NCBI GenBank assembly: GCA_024803745.1
Contig: JANJXV010000017.1
Location: 331,001 to 395,000 of the forward strand
Length of the DNA stretch: 64,000 nucleotides
Direction: 5' to 3'
Origin: Megascapheus bottae
Taxonomy: Eukaryota > Chordata > Mammalia > Rodentia > Geomyidae
In this document: positions 35,090-45,978 of the stretch, piece by piece
Layout of the letters: each line of letters begins with the position of its first letter
Numbering within the stretch: the first letter of the stretch is position 1
Position numbers and translations under genes: made by a program
The notes under the pieces: generated by a model
What the model saw: only the letters and a program-made list of their open reading frames with translations
Told to the model about the DNA's origin: nothing
Databases searched by the model: none

Positions 35090-35820
35090 ATTTACTTATT
35101 TATTAAAAATTTTATTGTCATTATAAAGATAATGTTCAAAGGGTTACCCTTGCATAAATCAGGTTATGAGTCCATTTCTTTTTGGACAATGTCACCCCTT
35201 CACTCTCCCAGTTTTTCCCTCCCATCACTGCCCTCAAGTTGCTTAGTTCAGTTTCAACATAGTATCTACTTCATACCATTGCTGCATTTCTTCATCCTTT
35301 GTCCCTCTATTTCTCTGACCCTCCCCCCCCCTCCGTCATCGTCCCCTTACCCCCACTTCCCCTCCAAAGACAGATAAACGAGCAAGACAGAAAGAAAAAA
35401 AAAAACAACTCTCATTTCCTTTTCCTGGAATTAATTTTGATAAATATTTTTTAATACAGTCAGAGGCACAGAGGCATTGTGCCTTTGGGTTTCTTCCCTA
35501 AGAGCATCTTCCTTTGGCCTCATTGTCTGAAAATGCCTAGTCTTGTATAATTTGCCATGTTCCAGTGTATTTTAGATCTAGCTTTCACATAAGAGAGTAA
35601 ATGTGCATTGTTGGTCTCTCTGAGTTTGGCTTACCACACTAAATATGATTTGTTCTAGGTCCATCCACTTGCCTGCAAATGAAATCATTTTATTCTTTCT
35701 AATGGCTATGTAAAATCCAAATATGTAATGTCCACATTTTTTATCTATTTACCTATTATAGAGTCTCTAGGATGGTTCCATAAGTTGGCTATTGTGAATA
35801 GTGCAGCAATACTTTTTACT
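35090..35820 (-). repeat. L1 3' UTR and ORF2 end, antisense
   Basis: The reversed 3' UTR (tttggacaatgtcacccctt) is followed by reversed ORF2 end (gtccatccacttgcctgcaa, ttggctattgtgaatagtgc). Non-coding. Confidence 0.75.
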
Positions 35821-35849
35821 GTTTTTGTTGTTGTGTTTTGTTTGTTTTT

Positions 35850-36298
35850 TGTGCCAGTCCTGGGGCTTGACTCAAGTTCTGGGGGCTGTCCCTGAGGTAT
35901 TTGTTCAGAGGTAGTGCTCTACCACTTGAGTCACAACTCCATTTCTGGCTTTTATTGGCACTTATGTGGAGATAAGAGTATCACAGACTCGGGGCCGGGA
36001 GTTTGGCCCAGTGGTAGAGTGGTTGCCTACCATGCATGAAGACCCAGGTTCGATTCCTAGGTACCACATACATAGAAAAAAGCTGGAAGTGGTGCTGAGG
36101 CTCAAGTGGTAGAGCTCTAACCTTGAGAAAGTCCAAGGACAGTGCTCAGACCATGAGCTCAAGCCCAGGATTGGCAAAAAAAAAAAAAAAAAAAAAAAAT
36201 CACAGCCTCTCTCCTACCCAGGCTGGCTTTGAATCACAATCCTCAGATCTCAGCCTTCTGAATAGCTAGATTTATAGGTGTGAGCCACTTGTGCCTGT
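35850..36298 (-). repeat. 7SL-Geo SINE split by IDL-Geo
   Basis: The reversed Geo and linker run to 35990 (gagataagagtatcacagac). The head resumes at 36200 (ggctggctttgaatcacaat ... gtgagccacttgtgcct). Confidence 0.88.
35991..36199 (+). repeat. IDL-Geo SINE nested in 7SL-Geo, with TSD
   Basis: A full copy with about 23 A residues at its end. The junctions repeat as atcacagactc (35980-35990) and atcacagcctc (36199-36209). Confidence 0.94.
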
Positions 36299-36554
36299 AT
36301 ATTAATTCCCTTTTAAGTTTTGTATTTGTAAGATTATTTTGAGAATACTTATTCTAGTCAAATAATATAAATTATTCTCCAATATAATTCTTCATTTAGT
36401 TTTATATATCTTAATCTCTAGTTTATTTGAAGCTTACTCTAAACAGAAAGTGTGAATCAAGGAACAGATCAATTTTTCTGTCCCAATTTGTCAGTAGTTT
36501 CTTGGTAATTGGGTAATTTACCTTTTTGCTGTATAGTGTTTTTTTGCTATGTAG

Positions 36555-36758
36555 TATTTTTTTTTTTTTGCCAGTCCCAGGGTTTGAACTCAGCACCTAG
36601 GCATTGTCTTTGAACACTTTTGCCAAGGCTACTGTTTTGCTACTTAAGCCACAACACCACTTCTGTCTTTTTTCTGTGTATATGGTACCAAGGAATCAAA
36701 CCCAGGGCTTCATGCATGCTAGACAAGCACTTTACCAGTAGGCCCCACTACTGGCCCC
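36555..36758 (-). repeat. IDL-Geo SINE
   Basis: A T-run, gccagtcccagggtttgaac, tacttaagccacaacaccac, and the reversed ID head (catgctagacaagcacttta). Confidence 0.92.
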
Positions 36759-37079
36759 ACTCCTATGTTTGTTTGTTTGTCTTTTTATGCTATGAGACAC
36801 TTCTAATACTAATGCAATCTACATTAGTAGTCATGCTCTGAGAAATTATCAGGTACAATTGCAAATACTGTTATTTGACACAAATCTTATAAAAACTTTA
36901 GTTTCTCAATGAATTTTCTCATTTGTCCCATCAGAGAATTTTCTCCTCTCCCATCATTGAATTGTTGTAGAGTATGATTTTTCTAAACTTAAATTTGTTG
37001 CAGATAATATCAGTGCCCTTCCTAGATATCTAACATCTCATCTTTTTTTCCTTACTTAAAATTTTTTAATGATTTTTTT

Positions 37080-37262
37080 GCATATACCAGTATTTGAACT
37101 TAAGACCATGTGCTTACTTGTGAGGTGCTTCTCCATTTGAGCCATGCCAATAGCTTAGCTTTTGGCTGGTTGTTTTAAATCTTACGGACTTTTGTGCCAT
37201 GCCTGGCTTGAGTTACGGTCTTTTGAATTGCTAGGATTATAGTTGTGATCCAACGTCACTAG
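37080..37262 (-). repeat. Old ID-B1 SINE remnant
   Basis: Reversed ID wording (gtatttgaacttaagaccat, gtgcttctccatttgagcca) followed by reversed B1-like wording (tgaattgctaggattatagt). Strongly diverged. Confidence 0.5.
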
Positions 37263-37308
37263 TATCCTTTTCTCTGGGAGTCCTTTGTGGGTGTGAGAGA
37301 TGTAAATA

Positions 37309-37309
<1 letters not shown>

Positions 37310-37356
<47 letters not shown>

Positions 37357-37382
37357 GGGAGAGAGAGACAGAGAGAGAGAGG
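37310..37382. repeat. (CA)n then (GA)n microsatellite
   Basis: About 21 CA units to 37352, then a short spacer and GA units to about 37382. Confidence 0.95.
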
Positions 37383-37992
37383 ATTTGCACTCTCAGTTAG
37401 GTTCTTTGCCTTTACTACTCGAGAGCAGAAGATTCCTTTCCTCCCAGCCCTGGGCTAAATCACCAGTGAAAACCTTACTTTCCTTATTGTGGTTAGGAAC
37501 AACTTATTTTCCCAGTCTGATCAGCCTGAAATGACCTTCCCCAGGACTTCAGCCCTTGACTGTATTCTTCCCATTTTATTTTCTGTTTCCCACTTCCCTA
37601 GTAAGTTTTCCCTGAATGTCCTTTATCAAACCACTTACACACAAATCCACATCTCAAGAATGTACTTTTGGGAAACTATCTACAATAGATTCCAGTCAGG
37701 TGACTCTACTGCAAGAAACATTCCTATCAGCCACTCACAGACTTGAGAAACTATCAGTATGGCATCTTTATTAGTTTAAGTCAAATTTTTCAAGTACTGA
37801 GTTAAATTAAATAACCTGAAAGTTCCTTGTGCTGTCAGTACAGTATTTTAATAAATTCATAAAGAACACAAAGCAATTCATTTCTCTAAAATAATTCAGC
37901 AGGTCCTAGAAATAACATCCCTGTGTATTCAGTTATTACATTTATATAAACTAAGATGATATATGAACATCTCTAAACTTTGAACTTAAAAA
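37383..37992. other. Unannotated sequence
   Basis: No recognised repeat. An 85-codon frame (37489-37746) has no known signature. Confidence 0.35.
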
Positions 37993-38325
37993 ATAGGGCT
38001 GGGAGTTTGGCTTAGTGGTAGAGTGCTTGCCTAGCATGCACGAAGACCCCAGTCAGATTCCTCAGTAACCACATACATAGAAAAAAGCTGTGGGGGAGGG
38101 AAATGGGGACCAAGACATGTGAAAGGGTATCAATGTATGGGAATTAATGCACCATCTATCTGGCAAATATCATGTAACCCTTCTATTAATTACAATAAAA
38201 ATATATGAAAAAAAAAGCTGGAAGTGGTGCTGAGGCTCAAGTGGTAGAGCTCTAGTCTTGAGAAAGTCCAAGGACAGTGCTCAGGCCCTGAGCTCAAGCC
38301 CAGGACTGGTTAAAAAAAAGAGTTT
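37993..38325 (+). repeat. IDL-Geo SINE split by an L1 tail
   Basis: The ID head runs to the linker (catagaaaaaagctg, about 38088). Geo resumes at about 38219 with gaagtggtgctgaggctcaa and ends at gcccaggactgg. The two pieces together give a normal SINE. Confidence 0.92.
38089..38210 (+). repeat. L1 3'-tail insertion in SINE linker
   Basis: About 120 bp of L1 3' UTR (aagggtatcaatgtatggga, ctggcaaatatcatgtaacc) ending in A residues. aaaaaagctg lies at both junctions, a probable TSD merging with the tail. Confidence 0.85.
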
Positions 38326-38649
38326 CACATGTACTCAGTAAGAAATGCAATATAAGAATATAATATAAAATATAATATAAAATAAACATTAGAGATTTTA
38401 TGCTTTATTAAAAATTTTGTTATCTCTGTTTTATCTCTTGATCTCTCTTCTCAAAGCAGTTTCCTAAGTAAAGCTTGGACATTTGAATTGTTTCCAGTGT
38501 TTACCTATCAATGAAGGAAAGTAGCAAGAAACATCTACATACCATATTTTTGCAGAGTTATTTAGCTGTATTTGTAGGGATAACACCTTTCAACACATGG
38601 ACAAACTTTCTGTCAAAGTCTTACAATATTAAAAAAAATAATTAAAAAA

Positions 38650-38895
38650 AAGATGAGTCATGTGCCTGTGGCTTAACCTGTAATCTTAACTATTCAGGAG
38701 ATTGAGATCTGAGGATCAAGGTTCAAACCCAGTCGGGGCAGGAAACTCTGTGAGACTCTTATTTCTAATTAATCACTCAAAAGCTGGAAGTGGAGCTGTA
38801 GCTCAGAGTACTAGAGTGCTGGCTGTGAGCATAAGAGCTCAGAGCAGCACCCTGTCCTGCTTCTATCTCCAGGGCTGGTATACACCCCCCCCCAA
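38650..38895 (+). repeat. 7SL-Geo SINE
   Basis: The head is disturbed (cctgtggcttaacctgtaat), the linker is intact (atttctaattaatcactc), and the Geo half is worn, ending in a C-run. Confidence 0.8.
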
Positions 38896-39091
38896 CTGCC
38901 CCTCACAAATAGACTCACAAAGCACACACAGCAAATAACACACACAACAAATAACACAGACTATTTTTTTAAACATTGTCCAACAACTGAGTCATAAAAT
39001 GTATTATATGTATGTTTATTCACCATGAGCTCTCTTTCAAGTCTATTATCTCCCATCTCCCAAACAGTTGTTTTGTTTATTTATTTATTTG

Positions 39092-39278
39092 GGTGCCAGT
39101 CCTGGGCTTCAGCTCAGGGCCTGAGCTCTGTCCTTGGACTTTCTCAAGGCTAGAACTCTACCACTTGAGCATCCACACCACTTCCACCTTTTTTCTATGT
39201 ATGTGGTACTGAGGAATCAAACCTGGTCTTTGTGCATGCTAGGCAAGCACTCTACCACTAGGCCAAACTCTTGGCCCT
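39092..39278 (-). repeat. IDL-Geo SINE
   Basis: Reversed Geo (tgccagtcctgggcttcagc, ctcaaggctagaactctacc) and ID head (ctaccactaggccaaactct). Confidence 0.93.
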
Positions 39279-39534
39279 GTTGCATTACTATTTTTTACCT
39301 GCACTATTAGTTTCTTTTAGCCTTTCAATTCTCCTTTGACTGGGATTCGTCTTTGGCTATGTCCATTATTTTCCTTGATGGTTTAGTGACATTTTTTGTT
39401 AGATTTTAGGAGACCGGTAAAAATCACTAAAATTTGGGCTTTTTATTTTTAAATCATAATATGACACTACATTTTTCTAAAGTGTCCATGGAATGCACGC
39501 ATATACCTTAATTCCCTTGGCTTTATTTATTAAC

Positions 39535-39569
<35 letters not shown>

Positions 39570-40244
39570 AAAAATCTGTCTTAATTCTTCCATTATATCT
39601 TTTAAATAATTAAAATTTTTGAGATGTTTCACGAAGTCCATGCTTACTCATAGGCAGAATTTTTTTTTCATTTTTCATTCTTCAGTTTTCATTTTTCTTT
39701 CCTTTTTTCTTATATTCTATTCCTTAAAATTATCTCTAAGTACTTGTACAAAAAGATTTCACTTCAAACTGTCAGTTTCTGAGTACAATGCATCTTGGCC
39801 AAGGTTAATAAAAAGACATTTTCATGGTAAAAAGTTTCTCCTGTTTTGGTGCCTTTAATACCATAGCTTTTGTACCATCAGTATCAACTATGGATCTATT
39901 TTGGAAAGCAACCAAGAATAAATGAGTATTTAGTTCATGATTCCTGAAGAACAAACAAAAGGTAGCTTTGAAACTTACATATCATACCCTAAAACTCATG
40001 AGAATACGTAGAAGAAATCAACAATTTTGTACCTAATTTTATACTGTGTGAGTTTAGAATTATTTCTAGTGAAGACTACATTCTAGTAAATCTTGCAAAA
40101 ATTGGAACAAATAAAATCAATTGAAATGTCACATGACGCTTTTTTCTGCCATTATAAAATTTGCTTTCTAGTTTGCAGTATCAATCATTAAGGAAAATAA
40201 CAAGATTATATTTAGAATGGCAATGAGTTTCAATATCTTCCAAC
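39279..40244. other. Unannotated sequence with (GT)n at 39537-39568
   Basis: Apart from about 16 GT units, nothing is recognised. The AT-rich text has no gene signature. Confidence 0.4.
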
Positions 40245-40257
40245 AAAAAGACTTATT

Positions 40258-40492
40258 TCTCGCCTGTAATACTACCTACTCAGGAGACTGATATCTGAGG
40301 ATCATGGTTCAAAGCCAGCCCAAGCAATACAAAGCCAAGAGACTCTTACCTCCAATTAATCACTAGAAAACGGGATGTGGGGCTATGGCTCAAGGGTAGG
40401 GCGGTAGCTTTGAGCTGAAGAGCTCAGGGACAGGGCCCAGGACAGAGTTCAAGCCCTATGACCACCATCACCCCCTACCCCCCCCCCCCAAA
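40258..40492 (+). repeat. 7SL-Geo SINE, slightly 5'-truncated, with TSD
   Basis: It starts at cgcctgtaatactacctact, lacking the first bases of the head, and ends in a C-run and A-run. aaaaagacttatt (40245-40257) and aaaaagactcatt (about 40493-40505) flank it, 12 of 13 identical. Confidence 0.88.
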
Positions 40493-40655
40493 AAAAGACT
40501 CATTGAGACTCCCAACAAGGAAGGAAGATTTCAAATCTATAGTACCATTTTTTAAGTTCTATGTATACATTGCTTTAATAATGAGATGCAAGAATTCAAC
40601 AGCATTTCCTGTTCCTTTTATCATCACTTTTCTTTGTTTTTTGTTTTTTGTTTTG

Positions 40656-40877
40656 GTTGGTAGTGGGGCTTGAACTCTGGGCTTAGGCCATGTCCCGCGT
40701 TTCATCAGCCCAAGCTAGTGCTCTACCACTTCAGCCACTTACGGGTTTTTGGTGGTTAATTGGAGATAAGAGTCTCATGGACTTTCGTGCCCAGGCTGGC
40801 TTTGAACCACCATCCCCAGCCAGATCTCAGTCTCCTGAATAGATAGGATTACAGTCGTGAGGCACCGGCGCCCAGCT
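40656..40877 (-). repeat. 7SL-Geo SINE
   Basis: Reversed Geo (ggggcttgaactctgggctt), linker (ggtggttaattggagataag) and a head ending gaggcaccggcgcccagct. Confidence 0.9.
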
Positions 40878-41014
40878 CCATTTCTGGCATTTTGTTGGTT
40901 AATTGGAGTTAAGAAACTCACAGACTTTTTTGCTCAGCCCAGCTTTGAACTTCAATCTTTACATCTCAGCCTCCTGAGTATGTAGGATTACAGTTATGAG
41001 CCATCAACACCCAG
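40878..41014 (-). repeat. Partial 7SL-Geo SINE in tandem
   Basis: Linker and head only (ttggttaattggagttaaga ... gagccatcaacacccagc), directly after the previous copy in the same direction. Confidence 0.82.
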
Positions 41015-41136
41015 CAAATCTTTTTACATACGATGGATTTTTGTCTTGTGCCTCATGTTTGCTGACAATATTGACATAGAAGGGCTTTTTAAGTGTATTA
41101 AATATATATACATACATACATATATATATATATATT

Positions 41137-41297
41137 TTTTTTTTTTTTCTTTTGCGAGCACTGTCCTTGGATTTTCTCAAGGCTAGAGCTTCAGCACCAC
41201 TTCCGGCTTTTTTCTGTGTATGTGGTACCAAGGAAACGAACCTGGGTCTTCATGCATGCTAGGTAAGAACTCTACCACTAGGCCAAACTCCCGGCCC
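41137..41297 (-). repeat. IDL-Geo SINE lacking part of Geo
   Basis: A T-run, then Geo with internal losses (the gccagtcc/gttcaa block and the ctctaccacttgagc block are missing), then a full ID head ending ccaaactcccggccctg. Next to it, (AT)n lies at 41103-41136. Confidence 0.88.
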
Positions 41298-41327
41298 TGC
41301 AAAAGTGGTTTTAAAAATGTGACAGTG

Positions 41328-41563
41328 AGGCAAGGTGGCTCACGCCTGTAATTCTAGCTACTCAGGAGGCTGAGGTCTGAGGATCAAGGTTTAAAGCCAG
41401 CCCAAACACAAAGGGCCTGCGACTCTTATCTCCAATTAACGTCTAGAAAATAGGAAGTGGGGCTTGGCTCAAGGGTAGGGCAGTATCCTTGAGCTGAAGA
41501 GATCAGGGACAACGCCCAGGCCCAGATTTCAAGCCTTAGGACCCACCAAAAAAAAAAAAAAAA
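41328..41563 (+). repeat. 7SL-Geo SINE
   Basis: Head gtggctcacgcctgtaattc, linker tctccaattaacgtctagaa, Geo half with ggctcaagggtagggcag, then about 16 A residues. Confidence 0.93.
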
Positions 41564-41577
41564 ATGTGGTATTAAGA

Positions 41578-41770
41578 GGGCCGGGAGTTTGGCCTACTGG
41601 TAGAGTGCTTGCCTAGCATGAATGAAGACCCAGGTTCGATTCCTCTGTACCACATACACAGAAAAGACCGGAAGTGATGCTGTGGCACAAGGGGTATGGC
41701 TCTAGCCTTAAGAAAGTCCAAGGACAGTGCACAGGCCCTAAGTTCAAGCCCCAGGACTGGCAAAAAATAA
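41578..41770 (+). repeat. IDL-Geo SINE
   Basis: Head gggccgggagtttggcctac through gccccaggactggcaaaaaa. It sits 15 bp after the previous SINE. Confidence 0.93.
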
Positions 41771-42604
41771 AATGTGTAAGTGAATACTGGCAGCCCACTT
41801 ATTTTCCCTCCAAATAGGCAACTCATCTGTGGGGTTACTTTTTCACACTGTCTCAGTATTTATAGTTTTGGTTGACTGTTGTGTTTTGTTTATTAGAGCA
41901 AGTAGAGATTTAGTTCTTCTTTCCAAAGTATGTAAGACAGCAAGGAAAATACAGAGTTTGCTTTTTTAAAAAGGTTGAGAAGCTAGAAGAAAAATCTCAG
42001 CTACAACAAGAAATTTGCTGTTTAGAGCCATTATCCTTTAGGCTATCTTGTTCACATGGATGAGTCAGGAATTTCAGGTAGAGCAGGAATTTCTGAAGTA
42101 ATCAATTCTATGATCATGGGCACCATCCAATTTATCTGCCCACCTTCCCCACACGGGTAGATCACATAGAGTTGAATGTGGAATCTTTTATTTAACTGTT
42201 TTAATATAAACTTAATAATTAGAAAAATCTATCTCATCAAACCACTGTAAGCTGCTGGCAGATGTACTTCTTGACTAAGTGAGCCATAGCTGTGGGTGAC
42301 TGAGGGCCAGCAGAAAACTGAGGCTCCCCAGAATTGTAGCCTGAAGAGCCAGTAGTGCTAAGCAGAAGATGAGCAGTTGAGCAAAGGACAGACTTCAGAG
42401 TTCATATAATATCAATGCTCAAGAAGAAACTTCTTTTGGTCTAAAGGAATTCTGGGAAAGATTTTACAGAAATGTGGGATATGTATTAATAGGAACCAGT
42501 AGAGAAAGCAATAGAAAGAGCCAGCTAGTTTACGATAGTCTGAACTTTGATAATAATATTTTATAATACATTAGATATTTTCCCTCTATTCTCACTACAA
42601 TGAG
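41771..42604. other. Unannotated sequence
   Basis: No repeat, RNA or gene recognised in this unique stretch. Confidence 0.4.
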
Positions 42605-43020
42605 TCATGGTAATGAAGGCTCACTACAGTTCCAAGCTAGCCCAGGCAGGAAAGTCCATGAGATTATTATTTTTGTTGTTGGTGGTGGTGTTGGTCATGA
42701 ACTCTGTGCCTGGACATTGTCCCTGAGCTCTTCAGCTCAAGGCTACTGTCCTACCCCTTGAACCACAGCTCCACTTCCGGTTTTCTAGTGGGTAATTGGA
42801 TATAAGAGTCTCATGGACTTTAGTGCCCTGGCTGGCTTTGAACCTCAATCATCAGATCTCAGCCTCCTGAGTAGCTAGGATAACTGGCTCCATGAGATTC
42901 TTATCTTCAGTTACTTAGCAAATAGTCAGAAGTGGAGGTGTGGCTCAAGTGGTAGAAGACAAGCCATTATACAAGAGCTCAAGGCCCTGAGTTCAAGCCT
43001 CAGTACCAGCACCAACAAAC
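42605..43020 (+). repeat. 7SL-Geo SINE split by an opposite copy
   Basis: The outer element runs from a worn head (ccaagctagcccaggcagga) to 42665 and resumes at 42889 with the linker and Geo half (gtggctcaagtggtagaaga ... gagttcaagcct). Confidence 0.85.
42666..42888 (-). repeat. 7SL-Geo SINE nested in 7SL-Geo, perfect TSD
   Basis: A complete reversed copy (gagctcttcagctcaaggct, ctcagcctcctgagtagcta). Perfect tccatgagatt flanks it at 42655-42665 and 42889-42899. The two members lie in opposite directions. Confidence 0.92.
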
Positions 43021-43499
43021 AAAAGACAAAAACAACAAAAAAAGATAAAAAGGAAAAGTTGATAAGGTAGTATTTTGAGATTTTATTGTTGTTTCTGTTG
43101 TTTTGAGGGGGATTGGTAAAAATGTGTCCGAAAACTCACAGATAATTTGTTTTCTCTGTGTAAAGACTACAATGGATGAACCTTGTACCCTTGCAGGAGT
43201 CTGATCTTTTCAAGGGTTTCTCTGTACATGTTCCCAACTCACAACATCTCTATAAGGCTGCAAAACATGTATTATTCTCATTCAAACAGGACCATCTCGG
43301 ACTTCAGAGATGTGGAAAAATATTTCCAAGCATGAAATGACTAAAAATTGGAGGGTACCATTATCAAATTCAGGTATTCAAAGTCCATGTTTCTATTGAT
43401 TTTTTACCAGACCATGCTCATTTTAATAACTTTTCATTACAAAATATCTTGCATTAATTTTAATAGATATAATATGTATTTTCTATAAATTCACACTAT

Positions 43500-44350
43500 G
43501 AGAACCCTGATGTCCCTATGTAGATAAATGTGGTATATATATATATATATATATACTTATATATATGAATTCTATGCTTCCATTAGAAAGAATGATACTG
43601 TCCCACTAATAAGAAAATGGAAAGACTCAGAAAAAAATTTTATGAAGTGAAGCAATCCATACCCAAATAAACATAGGCTGCATGATTTCCCTCATTTGTA
43701 ATAACTGGAATATATATAGGATCTTCTTAGCAGAGAATCACAATGGCCAAGCTATGTGCATCTGAGTGTGTAAAATGATGCTTATCGAAATGAACTTCAA
43801 ATATGCAAACTAATTTTTTAGCACATTTTTCAATTATTTCATTTTTTTCCTTTTCTTTTTGGCTTATTCCCTATTGTCACTTTTTATTTTCTGTACCCTT
43901 TGTCTTGTATATAAGTTTATCTGACTTGGGGAAGAGAAGGGGAAATCACAAAAATGATGGGACAAAGAGTGAGCCAATGCAGCATCCATACACACTAGAC
44001 ATTATATTAGAAATGCACCTTTACAACTTGGGGTAAGGGAAATTGGGGGAAAGTGGGAGGAAATGAGGGAGGGGGTCACACTGTTAGTCAAGAAATGTAT
44101 TACTTGACTTATGTAGTTGTAACACCTATTTCATCACCTTTACAATATTTTTTTTTTGCCAGTCCTGGTGTTTGAACTCAGGGCCTGAGCCTTCCTTAAG
44201 GCTAGAGCTCTACCACTTGAGCCACAACCCCACTTCCACCTTTTCTATGTATGTGGTACTGAGGAATTGAACCCAGGTCTTTGTGCATGCTAGACAAGCA
44301 CTCTATCACGAGTCCAAACTCCTGGCCCTAAGAATGTTTTTAAAAAGTTT
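43500..44350 (+). repeat. L1 3' end and 3' UTR, sense
   Basis: atgatttccctcatttgtaa, gagtgagccaatgcagcatc, aagaaatgtattacttgact, gttgtaacacctatttcatc. It includes (AT)n at 43533-43554, and an IDL-Geo interrupts the very end. Confidence 0.7.
44146..44331 (-). repeat. IDL-Geo SINE in the L1 tail
   Basis: A T-run, gccagtcctggtgtttgaac, a short deletion in Geo (gcctgagccttccttaaggc), and an ID head ending ccaaactcctggccct. Confidence 0.92.
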
Positions 44351-44536
44351 TGAGGAAATTATTGCTATTGAAGGACAAAGAGGTTGAATGACTAGTCTTT
44401 AATTTTCTGCCTCTCTTGTGCTCTCACCACACAGTACATGGCTTAATTCTATCATTATAGAAATAATCCTTATTAAAATAGTCATGGCCATACTTGCATA
44501 TTTACCGTAATGGTTCATTTTGTTTTAATGAATTCA

Positions 44537-44538
<2 letters not shown>

Positions 44539-44573
<35 letters not shown>

Positions 44574-44588
44574 ATGTGTGTGTGTACA
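44539..44588. repeat. (GT)n microsatellite
   Basis: About 17 GT units followed by variants. Confidence 0.95.
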
Positions 44589-44599
44589 TGTGTGCATGA

Positions 44600-44785
44600 A
44601 TAGGCACCAGTATTATGATTTAACTAAAGGCTGGGCCTCTCTCCCTTAACTTTTTTGCTCAAACTTCCAGAATTTTGCTGGTTAACTGGGGCAAAGAGAG
44701 AGCCTTGTATTTGTCTATGTGGACTGTTTTGAACAGAGATTCTCAGATTTCAACCTCCAGAATATATAGGATTAAATACAGATTT
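44600..44785 (-). repeat. Worn 7SL-Geo SINE
   Basis: Remnants of Geo (ttttttgctcaaacttccag), linker (gctggttaactggggcaaag) and head (ctcagatttcaacctccaga). Confidence 0.65.
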
Positions 44786-44788
44786 GTA

Positions 44789-44968
44789 GGACTGGGAGCA
44801 TAGTCTCATAGTAGAGTACTTACCTCACATGCACGAAGCCCTACCACATACTCAGAACAAGCTGGAAGTGGTGCTATGGCTTAAGTGGCAGGGCGATAGC
44901 CTTGAGCAAAAAGTGTCTAAGGACAGTACCTAGGCCCTGAGTTCCCACCCAGGACTGGAAAAAAAAAA
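44789..44968 (+). repeat. IDL-Geo SINE, diverged
   Basis: Head ggagcatagtctcatagtag with the B-box region partly deleted (cgaagccctaccacatactc). The Geo half has gcgatagccttgagcaaaaa and ends at cccaggactgg. Confidence 0.85.
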
Positions 44969-45119
44969 TACAAACTTGCGCTACCAGAACCCATGTGCTG
45001 TTATGTTTGTACATTTAGCTCATTCTTTTCTCTTTGATATATACTTTCTTGAACTTTCCAGGGCATTTGTCGTGAGCCCTGATTTAGTTTCTTCCATCTG
45101 TAATTTACTGCTTCACTGA

Positions 45120-45430
45120 CTTTCCTTTATTGCTAATAAGGTGTTGTAGAAAGGGGTTATGATTTCATACATCAGACAGGGAGTACATTTCCTTTTGGAC
45201 AATGTCACCACTTCTGTCACTTTTCTCCAGTTTACCCTTCTTGCCCTTGCCACAAGTTGCATTGTTCACTTTCCATATAGTATTTACTGAGTCCTATGAC
45301 TGCATCTATTCATCCTTTCTTCCTCCATTCATTTCATTTCTGCATCACCCTTTACTCCCCTCAAAAAACAGAAAAAAAAAAAACCCAGAAAGAAAAGAAA
45401 AAATTAACTCCTACCACCAAGAATGGTTGA
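45120..45430 (-). repeat. L1 3' UTR, antisense
   Basis: aggtgttgtagaaaggggtt, ccttttggacaatgtcacca and ttcactttccatatagtatt parallel the reversed 3' UTR at 35090-35300. Confidence 0.65.
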
Positions 45431-45469
45431 AGTTGTGGCTTCAATGGTAAAGCACAAAACATTACTTTC

Positions 45470-45799
45470 TTTTTTTTTTTTTTTTTTTTTCCCCGTCAGT
45501 CATGGGGCTTGAACTCTGGGCCTGGGTCTAGAGTTCCTCGGTACCACATACATAGAAAAAGCCAGAAGTGGTGGTTCATGCCTGTAATCCTAACTACCCA
45601 AGAGACTGAGATCTGAGGATCACAGTTCAAAGCCAGCCTGGGCAGGAATGTCCAGGAGACTCTTATCACCAATGAACCATCAGGAAACTGAAAGTAGAGT
45701 TGTGGATCAAAGTGGTAGAGCACTGGCCTTGAGTAGAAAAGCTCAAGAACAGTGCCCAGGCCCAGAGTTTAAACCCTGACAACAGTTTAAACAACTGAC

Positions 45800-45800
<1 letters not shown>
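45470..45800 (+). repeat. Chimeric SINE cluster
   Basis: It opens with a T-run and a short reversed Geo end (gtcagtcatggggcttgaac, minus). An IDL-Geo linker piece follows in sense (cctcggtaccacatacatag, 45537 onward). That passes without a break into a full 7SL-Geo (gttcatgcctgtaatcctaa ... aaacaactgacaag). The join falls at a shared agtggt word. Confidence 0.82.
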
Positions 45801-45859
<59 letters not shown>

Positions 45860-45899
45860 AGGAAGGAAGGAAGGAAGGAAGGAAGGAAGGAAGGAAGGA

Positions 45900-45978
<79 letters not shown>
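45801..45978. repeat. (GAAA)n-(GGAA)n-(GAAA)n tract
   Basis: 178 bases of pure purine: GAAA units, a central block of about ten GGAA units (about 45860-45900), then GAAA units again. It continues the tail of the preceding SINE and abuts the SLC25A5 pseudogene. Confidence 0.97.
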
